Below are positions 21,738 to 35,220 of a stretch of DNA of 64,000 nucleotides, one piece after another. The translations under genes were made by a program, and so were the position numbers. Source of the DNA: Paramecium tetraurelia (taxonomy: Eukaryota > Ciliophora > Oligohymenophorea > Peniculida > Parameciidae); NCBI RefSeq assembly GCF_000165425.1, contig NW_001799641.1:625027-689026 (forward strand), given 5' to 3'. The notes below the pieces were generated by a model. That model ran no database searches and was not told where the DNA came from. It was given only the letters and a program-made list of their open reading frames with translations. Position 1 is the first letter of the stretch, and every line of letters begins with the position of its first letter.

Positions 21738-24700
21738 TCAATAATAAACAAATAAATCTTATACTCTTAGATAATTTATATTAAAATATATTACGTTAAA
21801 AGATTGAATGTTATAAAAATAATTATAATTAATTATCAAGAACTTAGAATTTTAATTAATTCCTAATATTCTAAAATTAAGTGTTTAATCTAAGTTATAA
21901 ACTGAATATTTTACTTCATAAGGAGTTTGAGTTTTAAAAATCATATTGCAATTATTGATTTTGCAAGTCAACTCAATCGGAAACGATTTAATGTCTGAAA
22001 CCAAGCTATAATCAATTTTAATTATCAACGCTCTATTCTCTGGCTTTAAGAAGTAAAACCCATTGTAATTCAAACCTTTTATTATAGATTAATCTAATTA
22101 CCTATTAAAACGTGAGTGCTCAATTTAATGCCAAATTTGCTTTGCTAAACTAGTTATTAGGTTTCTTTTGAACATTCTACAAAAAATAATTACATTCCAT
22201 ACAACATATTAGTCTAAAAGCAAGCTACCATCAACAGGCATGACAAACCCTAAATAGAACCATTTTTTTATTTTGGTTACATCTACTATGATTGTGTTGA
22301 AAATTCCTAAAGTTACTTTTCTCTAAATGCTGCTTCCCTTTAAATCTATTCAAACCACAGCTTTTCTGAATGCTATTTAATAACAGAATTCGGAATTGCT
22401 TTTTTCAATAGATTCTTGTCAATTTTTTATAGGGTTGCAATTGAATAATAAGCAGTCATCAAACAAAAATCTAAGAAGTTTAAAGGAAATGTTTGATTTT
22501 TCGCTTGAAACACTATTTCAAACATCAAATATTTCAATCGAGTTTCATCCTGCCGATATTCAAGCTCCTCTTACTTCTAAGGTAAGTATAAATACTTTTT
22601 AAACATAAATTGAAATTTTGTTCCATTGTTAAACATCTTTTTCAACGTTTACATAAACCCTGATTTACTCTTGTCCAAAAACGAGGATATTTTCTCATCA
22701 TCTTCTATTACTCGAATGATTCCTCCTGTATCCACTATGAAAATTTTGAAATCTACAAAATATTTTAAATTAATGTGATTTGCAACTGCACTCTTTATGA
22801 ACCAAGTCATTGTATTTTTTTTGAATCCAACCTATAGGTGTTATCCAGTCAATAAAGTTATTTCAATACAATAAGGTTATTGGGGAGCTTCAATTCCAAT
22901 CTTTACTTGTTAATCATCTTTACTTACCTTCTAACTAAAAGTTTTTTGCTATAATTCTTGCAGAATTTCTAAATAGGAGTTCTTTTGATTTTATTTCAAT
23001 TTGGACATATTCTAAAATAACTCAGGTTTTAATCTTTTTTGTTCTGGTAAACTATAGAACTTAGGATCAATTTTCAATATCTCTAAGACTTATTTCTAAT
23101 ATTCAACGTTTTCCATTATCTATGGAGAATTGAGAACAATTTACAATAGTTGCTCAATCCTCAACTTTCTTTCATCTATTACTTTTTAATTCTTTGCCTA
23201 TAAACTCTTTGTTATTGTTGGGATTTTCAGTTTATTATCATACTTATTAACAACTTATAATAAACTCAGAACTTAACTGAATCTTATTAAACTTACAATT
23301 GGAATATTATCAATAGTAAAGTTAAATTTATAGAATGTAACATTCTTATGTAATTTTGGATTCTTTTCTATTCCTAAAATTTCTACTTTAACACAAAAAT
23401 TAGTCTCTTGCTTTTTATCAATTTTTTATTCAAATGATTAAATTTATTAATTTATGATATTTTAAATTTTCGACATAAGTTTTAATTTGGTTTTAATATC
23501 CCCATTTACAATCAGAATAGTCTCATTTCTAGTCACAAACTCAAAGGAATTCTTTAGAATCAACGAGTCCTTGATATCCTTTATATAAGATTGTTAAGTT
23601 ATGGGAATATGGAATTTGTACTTCAAGGCATTTAACTTGTTTTTTTTAGCGAATAAAAGTAAATTATTAAATGCGTAGATAACGATTCTTTATTCAATTT
23701 TCTTTGTATAGATTGAACAAATGTCTTCAAAAATAAAAAATATGTTAGGCTTAAAGACAGAGAGGTTTTAGACATTGCCAAATTGGTGATATAATTCCAT
23801 TAATTTTGCTTATTTTAAAAAGACATCCATCTCGCTATTGTTCTTATCGTTAATCTTTTCAATGGTCTCGAGACAACATTTCACATTTTAGTAATCAGGG
23901 TGGGAAGGCATTGTATGTTTCAATAAATCTTTGAAGAGCAGTGCGTATTTAGGTAATCGTTAAACAGGTTTAATTGTGTAATCATTTAATGTTTAACCCT
24001 TTAATAAATTCTGTAACTTAATTTCTTTGAGAAATTATTAATAGGCAGGCATAGCCTCATATTGACTCGTTATTTTTCTGGTTTGTTCATAAGCCTTACA
24101 ATATTCATAATAGAAAATAAATCCATTTAGTAGAGGAACTATGGATTTCATAACGACAGCATTTGGATCCTTAAGATTGTTATTCTTTTGTAGTTCACTC
24201 AAAAATTCAGTATTAAAATTGAGAATCTCGTAGATATGAAACATCACTTTTATATCAGCTTCTTTATTTGGAAATTTTTCAATTGATTCCTTTTTAATCA
24301 TGTTCAAGATCTCCAAATCTGAGACATACTTTATTTCAGTTTAGATTAACTCATTCAATACATTTAATCTATATCTATTCATTTTTTCAATCAATTATTG
24401 TTCCTTTTCAATTCTCTCCTTTTTTTCTCTCTCCTATTTCAACTTTACATATCGTTAAATAAATAGAATCTTATCCAGATATTATAAGTAATATTTGTCA
24501 TCTCGTACTAAAATTAATTAGTTTGAATTGTTGATTATCAGTTTTGAATTAAAAATAGATTCTGACCGCTCATGAATATTAATCTACTATAAATCCATCG
24601 ATTATCTTTGGGATTTCTTAATTTGGGTAGTTAATTCATTGGTTATCATACTGACATAAATTCTGTCTTCGCTTTGTAATTCTTTTTCATTTACTTAAGA

Positions 24701-25146
24701 AATCAATTCATTCGAAAACGTTTAATGATTCTTCTCAACTTCTTCATCTGAATCTTACGCAAGTGTTGTTTACATCTGACTTTATTTTTATAACTTTTCC
24801 TCAATCTAATCTCTCACTTCAGGATTTTCATTAAGCATCTTATTAAAAGTGCTTATAACATCATTTTCTCCACTAATTTGAATAGATTGATCCATCTCTT
24901 GCTATCCTGATTGACTAAGTTTAAGCATATGATATACTTTTATATTACTTGTTAATCCTGTAGTACTTGAGTAACCTACATAGATTTTGCAATTTTAGCA
25001 GATTGTTCTGCTTCTTCTCTTTCTTTTTTTTATTTCTCCAATAATAACACTCTCTCTTTGACAATCCTAAATTGATATTTAAATATTACATCGAACTATT
25101 GATTACAAAATGAAAATTAATCAATTCCATACATATATTGTTACAT
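21738..25146 (-). CDS. Rho-type GEF with DH, PH, PX-like and FERM-like domains
   Basis: After a Gln/Glu-rich coiled N-terminus (~280 aa) comes a DH domain: LNELIQTEIKYVSDLEIL, EILNFNTEFLSELQ, FIFYYEYCKAYEQ, then LNDYTIKPVQRLPKYALLF, the hallmark CR3 helix with IKPVQRLP. A PH domain follows (YAFNNLLLFAKKN, LKYKFHIPI). Next is a PX-like segment (VIDERKLRIEQLLQIVLNSP, YQKQVLEILKID), then a FERM-like C-terminus. This has an F1-like strand pair (KIFIVDTGGIIRVIEDDEK) and an F3-like sheet (LYGMQLFFVECS, GLNYNGFYFLKPENRALI). DH domains exchange GDP for GTP on Rho GTPases. Several 20-26 nt introns are used. DH-PH is secure; PX and FERM are my reading of weaker matches. The 3' end (21738) is uncertain. 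Confidence 0.75.
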
Positions 25147-25383
25147 AATTTACAATGATTCGCACCTTGAAAACTAAACAAAAAGATATTTTGATAATTA
25201 AATCATATAGTTTCAGATTAAGCAGCATGGATATACATTAGATATTAGAAAACTATAATTAATATTCATACAATTATTTATGTAGAATCAATAAATTTAT
25301 TATTTCGGCAAAATAAAATTAATAAAAATCAATCAAAGATAATTTCTCAAATTTCCATCCTGAATGTTACTATTTTCCTTTAA

Positions 25384-28300
25384 TCATACTATATGTATTG
25401 AGGTGGGCTTTATTGTAAAAATGCTTATGATTCTTAATGAACTTAAATTGGTTTGTTAAAATAATTCCTTATTTTTTGAATGAGATTCTAAAACAATCAC
25501 ATAATTTTCTTTCAAAAATATAAAGTGCTGTTTAAAATCAAGAATAAATTAATACACTACTAATAATGTGCATAAAACTATAATGAACCAACCAATTATT
25601 AATTCATCCTATTCATTTGGATCATTTTATTATTTATAAAATAGTATCAAGATTAATAACTCAACCAACCAAATGAACAGTTCTGAACCTATGACTTTCT
25701 AATGCTCATAAACATCCTTTAATGGCTAACTTGATTTAACGTAGAATATAAATATGATATTCAGTATTGAACATGTTAAAATAGTAATATAAGCTTCGCT
25801 ATAGCAAAACACTAAAACAAAAATGAACACTACTTTCTTACAAAGAAGGAGTAGGTTATAATAATTAGAGTAGGGTCTTGATCTTCTTATTCTAATGCCT
25901 TCAAATAGAGCTCCGTATTTTTATTTTACAAGTTGCTAACCAAAATAATAAGGCTAACTGATCATTAGAAAGAACCCCTTAATAATTAAATACAATTAAA
26001 GAAAAAAAAAGATAAAGCTTATGAAGAAACTTGAAGTCAAAAAAGGGATTCTCCATATTTCTTACTGATAACTATAGAAAAACAGCAAGATTATATTCAT
26101 ATGCCACTGACATGAAGGTTCTTAATAATCCTGAACAAAAGTAATGAATAGTGTTCAGGAAAACTCTCTAGACTTTCCTAATAATTCGAAGAATAATAAA
26201 TTTGAACAGTTCAGGTTCTTCATCGTCTATGTATAAATTCTCTTCGGAATAATATGCCATTATTTTGGTTAGAATCATAAACCCTATAATGCATAGAAAA
26301 TAAATAGATAAGGTAGTTACAAATGCAATAAAAACAGCAAAAGCATTGATATAAAACGTGGAGGAATAACCTTTTGAAGCAAATTTATAGTGAGGATCAG
26401 GTGAATCAACATAACAATTTACTAAATCTTCAATATTGAGGAAGATTTTCATGAAATCGAATTGGGCAAAGTCAAATAGTCTAAAATAGGTCTCTACATT
26501 ATAAGGATAAATGACGTTGAAAAATTATAAATAGGATATTAATTATAAAATATCCAATAGGTTCCAAAAGATGTGTAATCCCCCTACAATTAAGGAAATT
26601 ATAGCCAAACCCAATAAGATGAACAACACATATTTATTAAACTCTAGAAAGCCCTGAGTAACATCAATAACATCCTAAGAGGGTTTTAGATATTTTAATA
26701 ACTCAAATTCAAAAATCGTCTGATTAAAAGTTAAACCTTGTTTTGATTGATAATCTTAAGGGTTTTCAATTAAACATAATAAAATTGGAGTTTCCTCTCT
26801 ATTCTTTAATACAATCTATACATCAATTTAAAGAATATTATAATCTTCAAAATAATTAGTAAGCTCTTGATATTGCTTAATTTAAAATGTTTTGGAATCC
26901 TTCAGTTTGAATTAACATAATTCTGTAAATGAAACAGAAGTTTTTAACGGAATACTTGACTTTATAATAAAATTTCTTTATGCTTAATATCTATTATCAT
27001 ATAAGTCTTCTTCGAATATCAGATATGGATAGTTTTACCTATCACAAGTATCTTAACATGACCAACCATCCTCGATTAAACAGTAAAAACATCCATCTCC
27101 AGAATTTTAATTTCCGTCATCACACTATTCCTGACTTACTCGCAACCCATCCCCACAAATGTTTAAACATTTTCCATCCTTTATTTAATATCCTAGGTTG
27201 ATTTCACAAATTGCACATGACAGATCTTCATTTTATAAATTGCATGATAGACAATTATTTGCTCTCACTGAACAAGTTTTACATTATGAGTCACATTTAT
27301 CACAATGATTATTTAAATTTAAATAATATCCATCAACACAATTGTGACATTATCCCATTTCACATTATATACATAAAGGGTTAAAACAATATGATTGTGA
27401 AAAAAGACATGAGTTGCATTCATCCTTTTAATAATCATTTCCATCATCGCAATCTTCATTCCATTATACAATCTCATCCCCACAGTTACTATAACAATAA
27501 TGAGAAATTGGGGGGTTGATATAATTCATACAGGACAAACATTCCTTCATATTAGATTCATAATATCCTCTTTTACAATTGCATGAGAAAACAGTATCAT
27601 GTTATGATGGTTCTCTAGTGATTGGACATCGAGTGCACATAGTTATCAAAGGAGAATTTAAACAATACTCGCAAGAAGGGTGACAAGGAGCACATGTCAA
27701 ACTATTTTCTATTTCATAATATCCTTATTAACAAATACATTAAGTATTCAATAAGTTTAATTTCCTATTCTATTCTTAATAACAAGACAAACATGTATCG
27801 ATATCTGAACAGGTTTTACATTTTTGATCGCATTCATTACAAATCTCAGTTCCTTAATCAAAATATCCATCTTTGCATATGCATTAATTTTTGAAAATAT
27901 TTCTAAATTAATCAGGATAACATCTAATGCAAATAAATGGTTTGATTTAACAACCTTTACAAGTGGAATCACATTTATAACATTCTAGATATGGTTCCTC
28001 AGAATAATATCCCTAACGACATTCACATATAGAATGATTTAATATTCTATTTAATGAAGAATCACACTTCGTGCAATACTTTGGAGAATAAGTACATGCT
28101 CTACATAATTCCGAACAGGGCTAGCAAATCTAATTTTCCATATAATACCCTTCTAAACAACTACATTAATTAATATTTAACCAGTAATGATTAGAATCAT
28201 CACAAGCTAAACACTTTTGAAACATATTTTTTCTATGATTGATTATATCAAATCCGCAAGTCAAACATCCCTCCTCACAGGGATATTTTTAAGTACATGT

Positions 28301-30538
28301 ATTACTTAATTCAAATGTAACTTAACAATAACACTATCCATGAATTTGTATATGTTTAGGAGAACAAGAATCGCAATAATATGAATTAGTACATTAGTAA
28401 CACCCTAAAATGCATTAGAAACATGAATGAAGATTTTGATCATAATAGTACCCTTGAGCACAACTTCCAGATTACACTGAATTATCAACCATCCAATCTT
28501 AGCATTATCCAACGGAATCACATTGATTGCAAAACTCTGGACACGACACTACCATAACTCTGTAGTTAAAGATTCCATAATACTGATGCAAGTTTTTTAA
28601 TTCTTAAACAGAAAATGTTACTAACAAGCTATCAAGTGATGTAAGTAGAGTAAGTTCAATAAATCCTTCAGCTACATATTCATTCCATAACGAAGAACCC
28701 ATTGTATTTCCAATAGATAAAAACTGAAATTGATTTGAATTTGGCGTTGCTGTTGTCATTTAATAGGAAACTCCAGTAGCATTCACAAATATTTCAAATA
28801 TTTCATCGTATTATAAATCTATGCATACTACATTAAGCTTTATGAAGGCCTTGTAAAAAGGTCTATCACTTTTAATAGCATGATATATATTGATCCATAA
28901 TTCCAAAATGGGATTCCTCCCAATATTGAATAAGCATTTGAATTATATGTGAACTTACTTATTTTGTGTTCTACTTCTTCTAATTATTAACTTATGGTCA
29001 AAATTTAATCATAATAATTATTATCGTCATAGAGAATGTTTAGAATATAATTAAATTAGCCACTCATCCCATTTTCTACACATTCATTTCCTATTTAGGT
29101 CGTTTATAAAGGACATTTTGATAAACATTTATTTGCAAAATAGAAATATCCTGATTTGCATGAATTACAGAATTTTGGTTGCATAAAGGGGCAGGTCAAG
29201 CAATTATTTTCACATGAACTTAGATTCGTTGTTATTTGTTATTCTACAATCTCTAAATTTGATAAACACCACCCTCTAAGAGGTTCTACTATTGTGAACT
29301 AACCTGCAAATTTTATTTCAGTGACTTCATAATTTAAAAACATCTCAAAATAAATGTCACTTTAAAAACAATTCTCAGACTCTTCAAAATGACATTTCTA
29401 CCAATTATTTATGTGAGCTATCCCTTATGAATAGGATAGCCCAGGTTGCTCATAATCATAAATGTATAAAACTGTGTAATTATTAAATTTTAGTGAGATT
29501 TATCCACCAATGAAATGAGATTTATGATATCTCAGGAAGTATATTTTTAATTTAATCATTATCTTAGAGAAAGAAATTATTGATAATTGAGGAAAAACGA
29601 TTTATTCATTATAAAAAAAAGGACCTGCTACTTTATCATTTCCAATTTATATAATCCTCTAAGAATTATCATCAACATTTGAATAATATTTGTCCTTGAT
29701 TATGTAGAATTGATAAGAGTTGAAATCTCCAACTAAATCGTTAAACAATAAATGTGAAGTACCAATTTGGCATATTCCGTTTTAATCTGGAACATATCCA
29801 TTGGGACAAGAATTTAAACATTATATATTTGGAGTATCTAATTAAAACTAAGAATATCTATAGTCTCCAATAAAGTTGCAAAGACATTACCCTTTATTTA
29901 ATTGGAGATCATCTTTGCATCTCTCACATTATCCAGTATCATTACAAAATTCACAATTTTTATCACAAAATTAAACATACAAATAAAATCCAGATAATGC
30001 ATATATGAAAACGGGCTGAAACCCAATTGTTTCAATTAGGATCTCAATTTGATTATCTCTAAATTCTTAAAAATGATTGAATCTAAACACAGAGCTATCT
30101 GCAGAATTATTATTTCCTGGTCGATTGCAGTATATTAAGGGAGTTGGAGTTGATAACTCAAATTATGTTTAAGTATTTTCATTAACCATAACTTAATTCA
30201 AGTACAATTTAGTGCTGACTTCCTTCATCGAATCAATATAATAAAAATCTAACTCAATTCTGATAGCAGAGAATTTTCTATTGTTTGGCATTTGGATATT
30301 TCTCCAAATTTTCTCCTTTCCTTCTGCCAAGAAAGTAGAAGATGTTGGTGTACAAAGAGTTGGATTGATTTGAGTTAATGAACTAATCGTCGAATACGAA
30401 TTTAGTCCAATCCAATCCACAGAAGATGCAGCATCGAATAGTTCATATTTGTAAATTTCCCAATCTATTGTTACCTTATATTAATTTACCACACTAGACA
30501 AAACAGATTAAGATAAGACTAAATAGTTAGAACTTCAT
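25384..30538 (-). CDS. Cys-rich surface protein with furin-like repeats and multi-TM tail
   Basis: The N-terminus MKFQLFSLILICFVQC is a signal peptide, with a 25-nt intron right after it. Two lectin-like or jelly-roll-type stretches (about 30.4-30.0 kb and 29.7-29.3 kb) alternate with Cys-rich repeats of growth-factor-receptor/furin type, for example CDKNCEFCNDTGQCERC and CDKCDSQCKTCSVRANNC, which dominate 29.0-27.2 kb. The last ~450 residues hold several TM helices (NAFAVFIAFVTTLSIYFL; LIVFNYQGV; VVFIFVLVFCY; LFIWLVELLILILFY). Ciliates have many such large cell-surface proteins; ligand and function are unknown. A one-base frame break sits in a T5 run at 25,918-25,922; removing one base gives the family-typical YGALFEGI. 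Length about 1,680 aa. Confidence 0.7.
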
Positions 30539-30943
30539 AATATCTATTGTATATTATATAATTATGATCTAAATCAAATTATTATTTTAAATATTTCTAG
30601 CTCATTGTACAAAATCTTATAAACAATCATTTGAGTAAATCTTCTAAATATGGTTAATTATGATCTAAGATTCATGAAATATAAAAATTTCTAATCATTA
30701 CATACATTTTTTAAGGAATTATGAGGATTTTTATTTGCCTTATCAATAAATGATAGATATAATGAAGAACATTATATTTGAATTCAAGTTTAAAGTGTTG
30801 AGAATGGTAAGACTTGAGGTTGTAAGTGATTGGAGTTGAAAAGGAAAGAAAATTGAGTTATTATTTTATGATTATCGTGAATTTAATCATTACAAAAATG
30901 TACTTTAAATCTTTAAATAAAATATTTATTTGAAAATCAAAAT
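30539..30943. other. Divergent intergenic region
   Basis: This 405-bp AT-rich gap lies between the starts of the Cys-rich gene (minus) and the poly(A)-binding protein gene (plus), so both promoters must be here. I see no ORF, repeat or recognisable element. Confidence 0.5.
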
Positions 30944-32904
30944 ATGTAATAATTCCAAAAAGAAATACCAACACAACCACAAATCACCCCTCAACCAAAT
31001 CAATAATAATAGAAGACCATCATCTATATTGAGAATTTAGATTAGGTATGAATACATTCTACAATAAATAGGGAATATCTGAAGATTATTTATATCGTAA
31101 ATTCAAGGAAGTGGGAGAAATCGCAAGTTTAAAAATCACAAAGGACAAGTCAACCCAAAAATCCAAGGGACAAGCATTCATCACATTCATACATCCAGAC
31201 TCAGCTGAGGAAGCCAGAAAAAAATTTAATAATTAAGTATTCATCCGAAACAGCATCAGAGTCAAACCTTACTTTAATTTTCACGGAGCAGACAAGAAAG
31301 CAAATATTTTCATTTCGAATCTACCTGAAGATGCAGACGACTTGGAATTAGAGCAAGAGTTTTCAAGATTTGGTACCGTGTTATCAGTTGATGTACATAG
31401 AGACTCAACAGGAAAGCAATTGAAGTATAAATATAGATTTAGCAATTTAGTTATGGTTATGTTTAATTTGAAAGAAAGGAAGATGCTGAGAACTTGATCA
31501 AGAGAATCCAGAGCCATCCACTCACTCACAAGGGCAAACTCTTGAAATTGGAATAATTTAAGGCTTAATCAGAAAGAAAAGTGGAATCAACATCTATTTA
31601 CTTAAGAGCATTCGCAGCTCCATTACCTTAACATCTCAGTGCTTAAGATAGTGCTATGAGATCATTTGAATATGGATGGTCTTTGGTGATCAAAGATTAC
31701 TTGACTAGAGTGTAAGGAGATTAAATTAGGGACTGTTTTGTTAAAATAGATTCTGTCACAAGACAACCATGGGCAATGATTACATTCGAAACTTATGATT
31801 AAGCAAAGGTCAACTTAGATTTGTGTGAAAGTTAGAGAAAGCATCCATGCATTAATTCAGGAGCTCGTGTTGCACTTGATTTAATTAAAAAGCATGGCCC
31901 TCCTGCCAATAGCGATGGCTCTTTACAATTTACTATTTAGTAAATTGAACCATTCTTTGAAGAAATGTCAAAAGATCCATTTGATACTTTTAAGGGGGAA
32001 AGTGACAACTTCTTTTTCAATATGGTTTACAGTAAACATTTGAATCCAGATGAAAGATTGATCATCATCCAAAATATCAAGGAAGATGTAACCAAAGAAC
32101 AAATCTCTGAGTTTTTGGGATAATTTGGAAAAGTTATTCGTTTAACCATCAGAAAAACCAAAAACCCAAGATTTTAAGTCCAATAATGCTTTGTTCACTA
32201 TTAAACTCTAGAAGATTCAAAGAGAGCTCGTTCAGAACTCTATGATGATTCCAATGAGAAAATCGTTAATAAAAGAAAAGAAATCTTTAAGGATGGTAGA
32301 GCTGTAGCAAACATCTTATTATCAAAAACCATGAGAAAAGAGTTCAAGGAAATCAAAAAACAAAGCTAAAACATTTTTGCTAATCCTGGAGGTAGACAAT
32401 TACTTTAACCATAAATACCAACTTATCAAATGATGCCACCTCCTATGCCATTCCCTCATCCTCATCCTCAAAGAAACCCTCCCAGAGGACAAAGATATCC
32501 ATTCCCTCCTTCTTAAAGACCAGTACAAAGACCTCCTGTTAATATGATTAAACCATCAGAACCCATTAGAAATGTTGAAAAATACCAACCTAATTTCTTA
32601 TAAGAATTTATGGATTATTAAACTGTTCAAAGCAGAATGGAAGATTTCTTAAAAATACCTACTGATTCATAAAGATAAGTTTTGGGTAATTTATTATTCC
32701 AGAAAGTTTTCGATGTTGTTAAAGACAAAGAATCCACAAAAAAGCTTGTTGGTAATTATATAAATCATTCTTTTAGGTATGTTGATCGATCCATCTCAAT
32801 TTGAAATAGGAGATATCTTAAATATGTTTGATGATGTTAATGAACTTCAAACCTATATTGATGACGGCCTCTAATTGATTCGTGAAGAATAAAAAGCCAA
32901 TTGA
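30944..32904 (+). CDS. PABPC: Poly(A)-binding protein (PABP)
   Basis: After a short Gln/Pro N-terminus, RRM1 begins TIIYIENLDQ (RNP2) and continues KSKGQAFITF (RNP1); RRM2 has ANIFISNLPEDA and YGYVQFE. Two more divergent RRM-like units follow (around STSIYLRAFAAPLP and RLIIIQNIKED ... QCFVHY), then a Pro/Met/Arg-rich linker. The C-terminal MLLE/PABC domain has KLVGMLIDPSQFEIGD (the K-x-x-G-M-L-L signature). PABPs coat poly(A) tails and bind PAM2-motif proteins. A 26-nt intron at 31046-31071 splits RRM1; a start at 31048 would lie inside this intron and lack RNP2. Others are 26 nt (from GTATAAATAT) and 25 nt (inside KLVG-ML). Length about 625 aa. Confidence 0.9.
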
Positions 32905-33384
32905 ATTATGACATATTAATCAGTCCAAAAAAATATTTTAATGTGATATACGACCATAAATAGCAATTCTTTTTAAAAGAAATTTCAGCAAATATCTCGA
33001 TATATTTATAGGGCTGTAATATTCTTTAAGAAATTGTTAGAAAAAATAATAAAAAAATTATGAGTTGTTTGCCTAAACTCTAATTAGAGGATATTCATAG
33101 GTTTACAAACATTAATTCAATTTATTCTAGTATTTTTTATGAATTTTAATTATTTAATTTCTAAAATATTCATAAAATTGATACACTTATCATTCAATGT
33201 TACATTTGATTAAATAAAAAAATACAAGAATTAATGCATATTTATTTTCGTCTTGTTATGATCTCTTTCACTCTTACAAAATTGAAAAATTTATTATATA
33301 AATCTTGAAATAAAATTTGAATTGAAAATCTCATTATAAATTGATTACGTATAATATAAGAAATGCTTACAAAAATAACAATAT
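32905..33384. other. Convergent intergenic region
   Basis: About 480 bp lie between the convergent stops of PABP and the calcium-dependent kinase. It is AT-rich with T-rich runs on both strands, no ORF worth naming and no recognisable terminator structure. Confidence 0.45.
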
Positions 33385-35095
33385 TCATAATTAAATATTT
33401 TCTAATAGTTTGATGAATTCTTCCTCTTAAATAACTCCATCATTATTATAATCAAACTTTTCTAAGATATCATCCCAAGCTTAATTATCTATTTCAATTC
33501 CTCCAAATATATTTTCTAATTCATTTTTACTAATTACTCCGTTTCCATCTAGATCAAACATCTTGAAAGCATTCTTTATATTCTCAATAGTGATTTTCGA
33601 TTAAAGTACAAGAGCAGCAGAAATGAATTCAGTAAAATCTACTTTACCAGATTCATTTACATCTAGTTCTTGGATTAAATCATTAACCATATTCTCTGCT
33701 TAGAAATGATCAATATCAGCAACTAAAATTCCTTTAAGTAATTCTTCTTTACTCAATACTCCATCCCCATTTGTATCTAAAGACTTAAAAGTTTAAAACA
33801 ATTTTGTGCTTTCCTCTTTATTAACTAATTGTACAGAAATAAATTAAATAATTGCAGCTCTTAATTTATTTTGAGCAGAAAAATGACTAAGTATTTAGAT
33901 GATATTAAAATCTTCTATTTCCTTATTTTCATTTTCTTGGATCCAAGCATGATTAAATGCTTCTTCCATGTTGATTCGTTTTTTTGGATCTACAACGATC
34001 ATTTTGGAGATTAGATCTTTTACTTAATCACTTAGTTTAATCCAACGATCATTATTTGTGTTCCACTTACCTTGTTTAGCCAATCTTAAGGTCTCAATAT
34101 CATTGGATCCCTTAAACGGAGGTCTTCCAATCATCAATATGTAAAGTATCACTCCACATGACCATACATCCACTTTTAGATCATAGCCTGGTTCTGATAT
34201 CACTTCTGGTGCTACATAATATGGAGTTCCCACTTTTTTTGTTAAACAGGATTTGTTAATCATTTTTTCACTTGCTCCAAAATCAATGACTTTTAAATTA
34301 GCATCAGGATCGGTTGAATCAAAAAGAATATTTTCAGGCTAGAAGATATTTTGAGAATGTTAAATACTTTCAGATCTCTATGAACTATATTTTTATGATG
34401 GCAGTACATTATTGCCGAAAATACTTATTTCATATATTTTGCTACTTGTCTCTCATTATATTTAGAGATTGTTTTAATCCTCTCAAGTAATTCACCTCCC
34501 TTACAATATTCAGTTACTATATAATAATATTTGAAATCTGCAAATATTTCTAAAACTTTAACAATATTAGGATGATCCAGTGTTTTTAAGATTTCAGTCT
34601 CCTCCAACAATTTCTCTTCACAACTAATCGTTTTTCTGAGAATCACTTTTGCAGCTCTCAAATTCTCAGTTGATAAATGTTTAACCAAATAAACCTCCCC
34701 AAATCCACCTTATCCCAATTTCTTTACTATTTCATAATGAGTAAGGAACTTTTCAGTTATACATTACTTTCTAACCAACATTTCTGGTGTTAATTTCATA
34801 GTGCCACTAATTGTTTTTCCACCCATGTCTGATTTATTTCCTTCCTTATTTTTAGGTTAAACTTACTGATATTCTTAATGGTGTTAATAGAATTATTCTT
34901 TGGATAAGGAACTTAATTTATTGGCATTAGTTTCCTTATCTTGAAATTACATTTGGGTAGTAACATTCCCAGCAATTTGATGTGAGACTCCAGCGTCTAT
35001 CTCATCTAATTATCTATCCTCCACAGTTAAGACTTAGGTTAAGATCTTCAAATACCTGCCTCCTCTTTATACAGTTTAAATGTGCAACAACCCAT
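33385..35095 (-). CDS. Calcium-dependent protein kinase (CDPK) with MGCC N-terminus
   Basis: The kinase domain has LGQGGFGEVYLV, AAKVILRK, HRDLKPENILFD, VIDFGASEK, GTPYYVAPEVI and VDVWSCGVILYIL. It is followed by a CDPK junction and four EF-hands with intact loops DTNGDGVLSKEE, DVNESGKVDFTE, DLDGNGVISKNE and DYNNDGVIQEEE. Such kinases are switched on by Ca2+ binding to the EF-hands. The start at 35095 gives MGCCTFKLYKEEA, after which a 23-nt intron (GTATTTGAAG...CTAAG) joins a 90-residue Gln-rich linker. The alternative start at 34826 (MGGKTISG) also begins MG. Gly2 plus Cys3/Cys4 suggests myristoylation and palmitoylation, hence membrane anchoring (inference). A 29-nt intron lies within the catalytic loop. 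Confidence 0.88.
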
Positions 35096-35220
35096 AGTTA
35101 CAATAAAGTTAATTATAATTATAATCACAATATAATATTGAATTTAATTGATCAATCAATTAAAGCATAAATCTATCTCAATATAATTGAAGCATAATTT
35201 AATTTTAATACATCACTCAA

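Noticed and set aside
27757-27972. Minus-strand Lys/Val-rich ORF
   Set aside because: It is an alternative frame of the Cys-rich protein; the true frame shows regular CxxC spacing.
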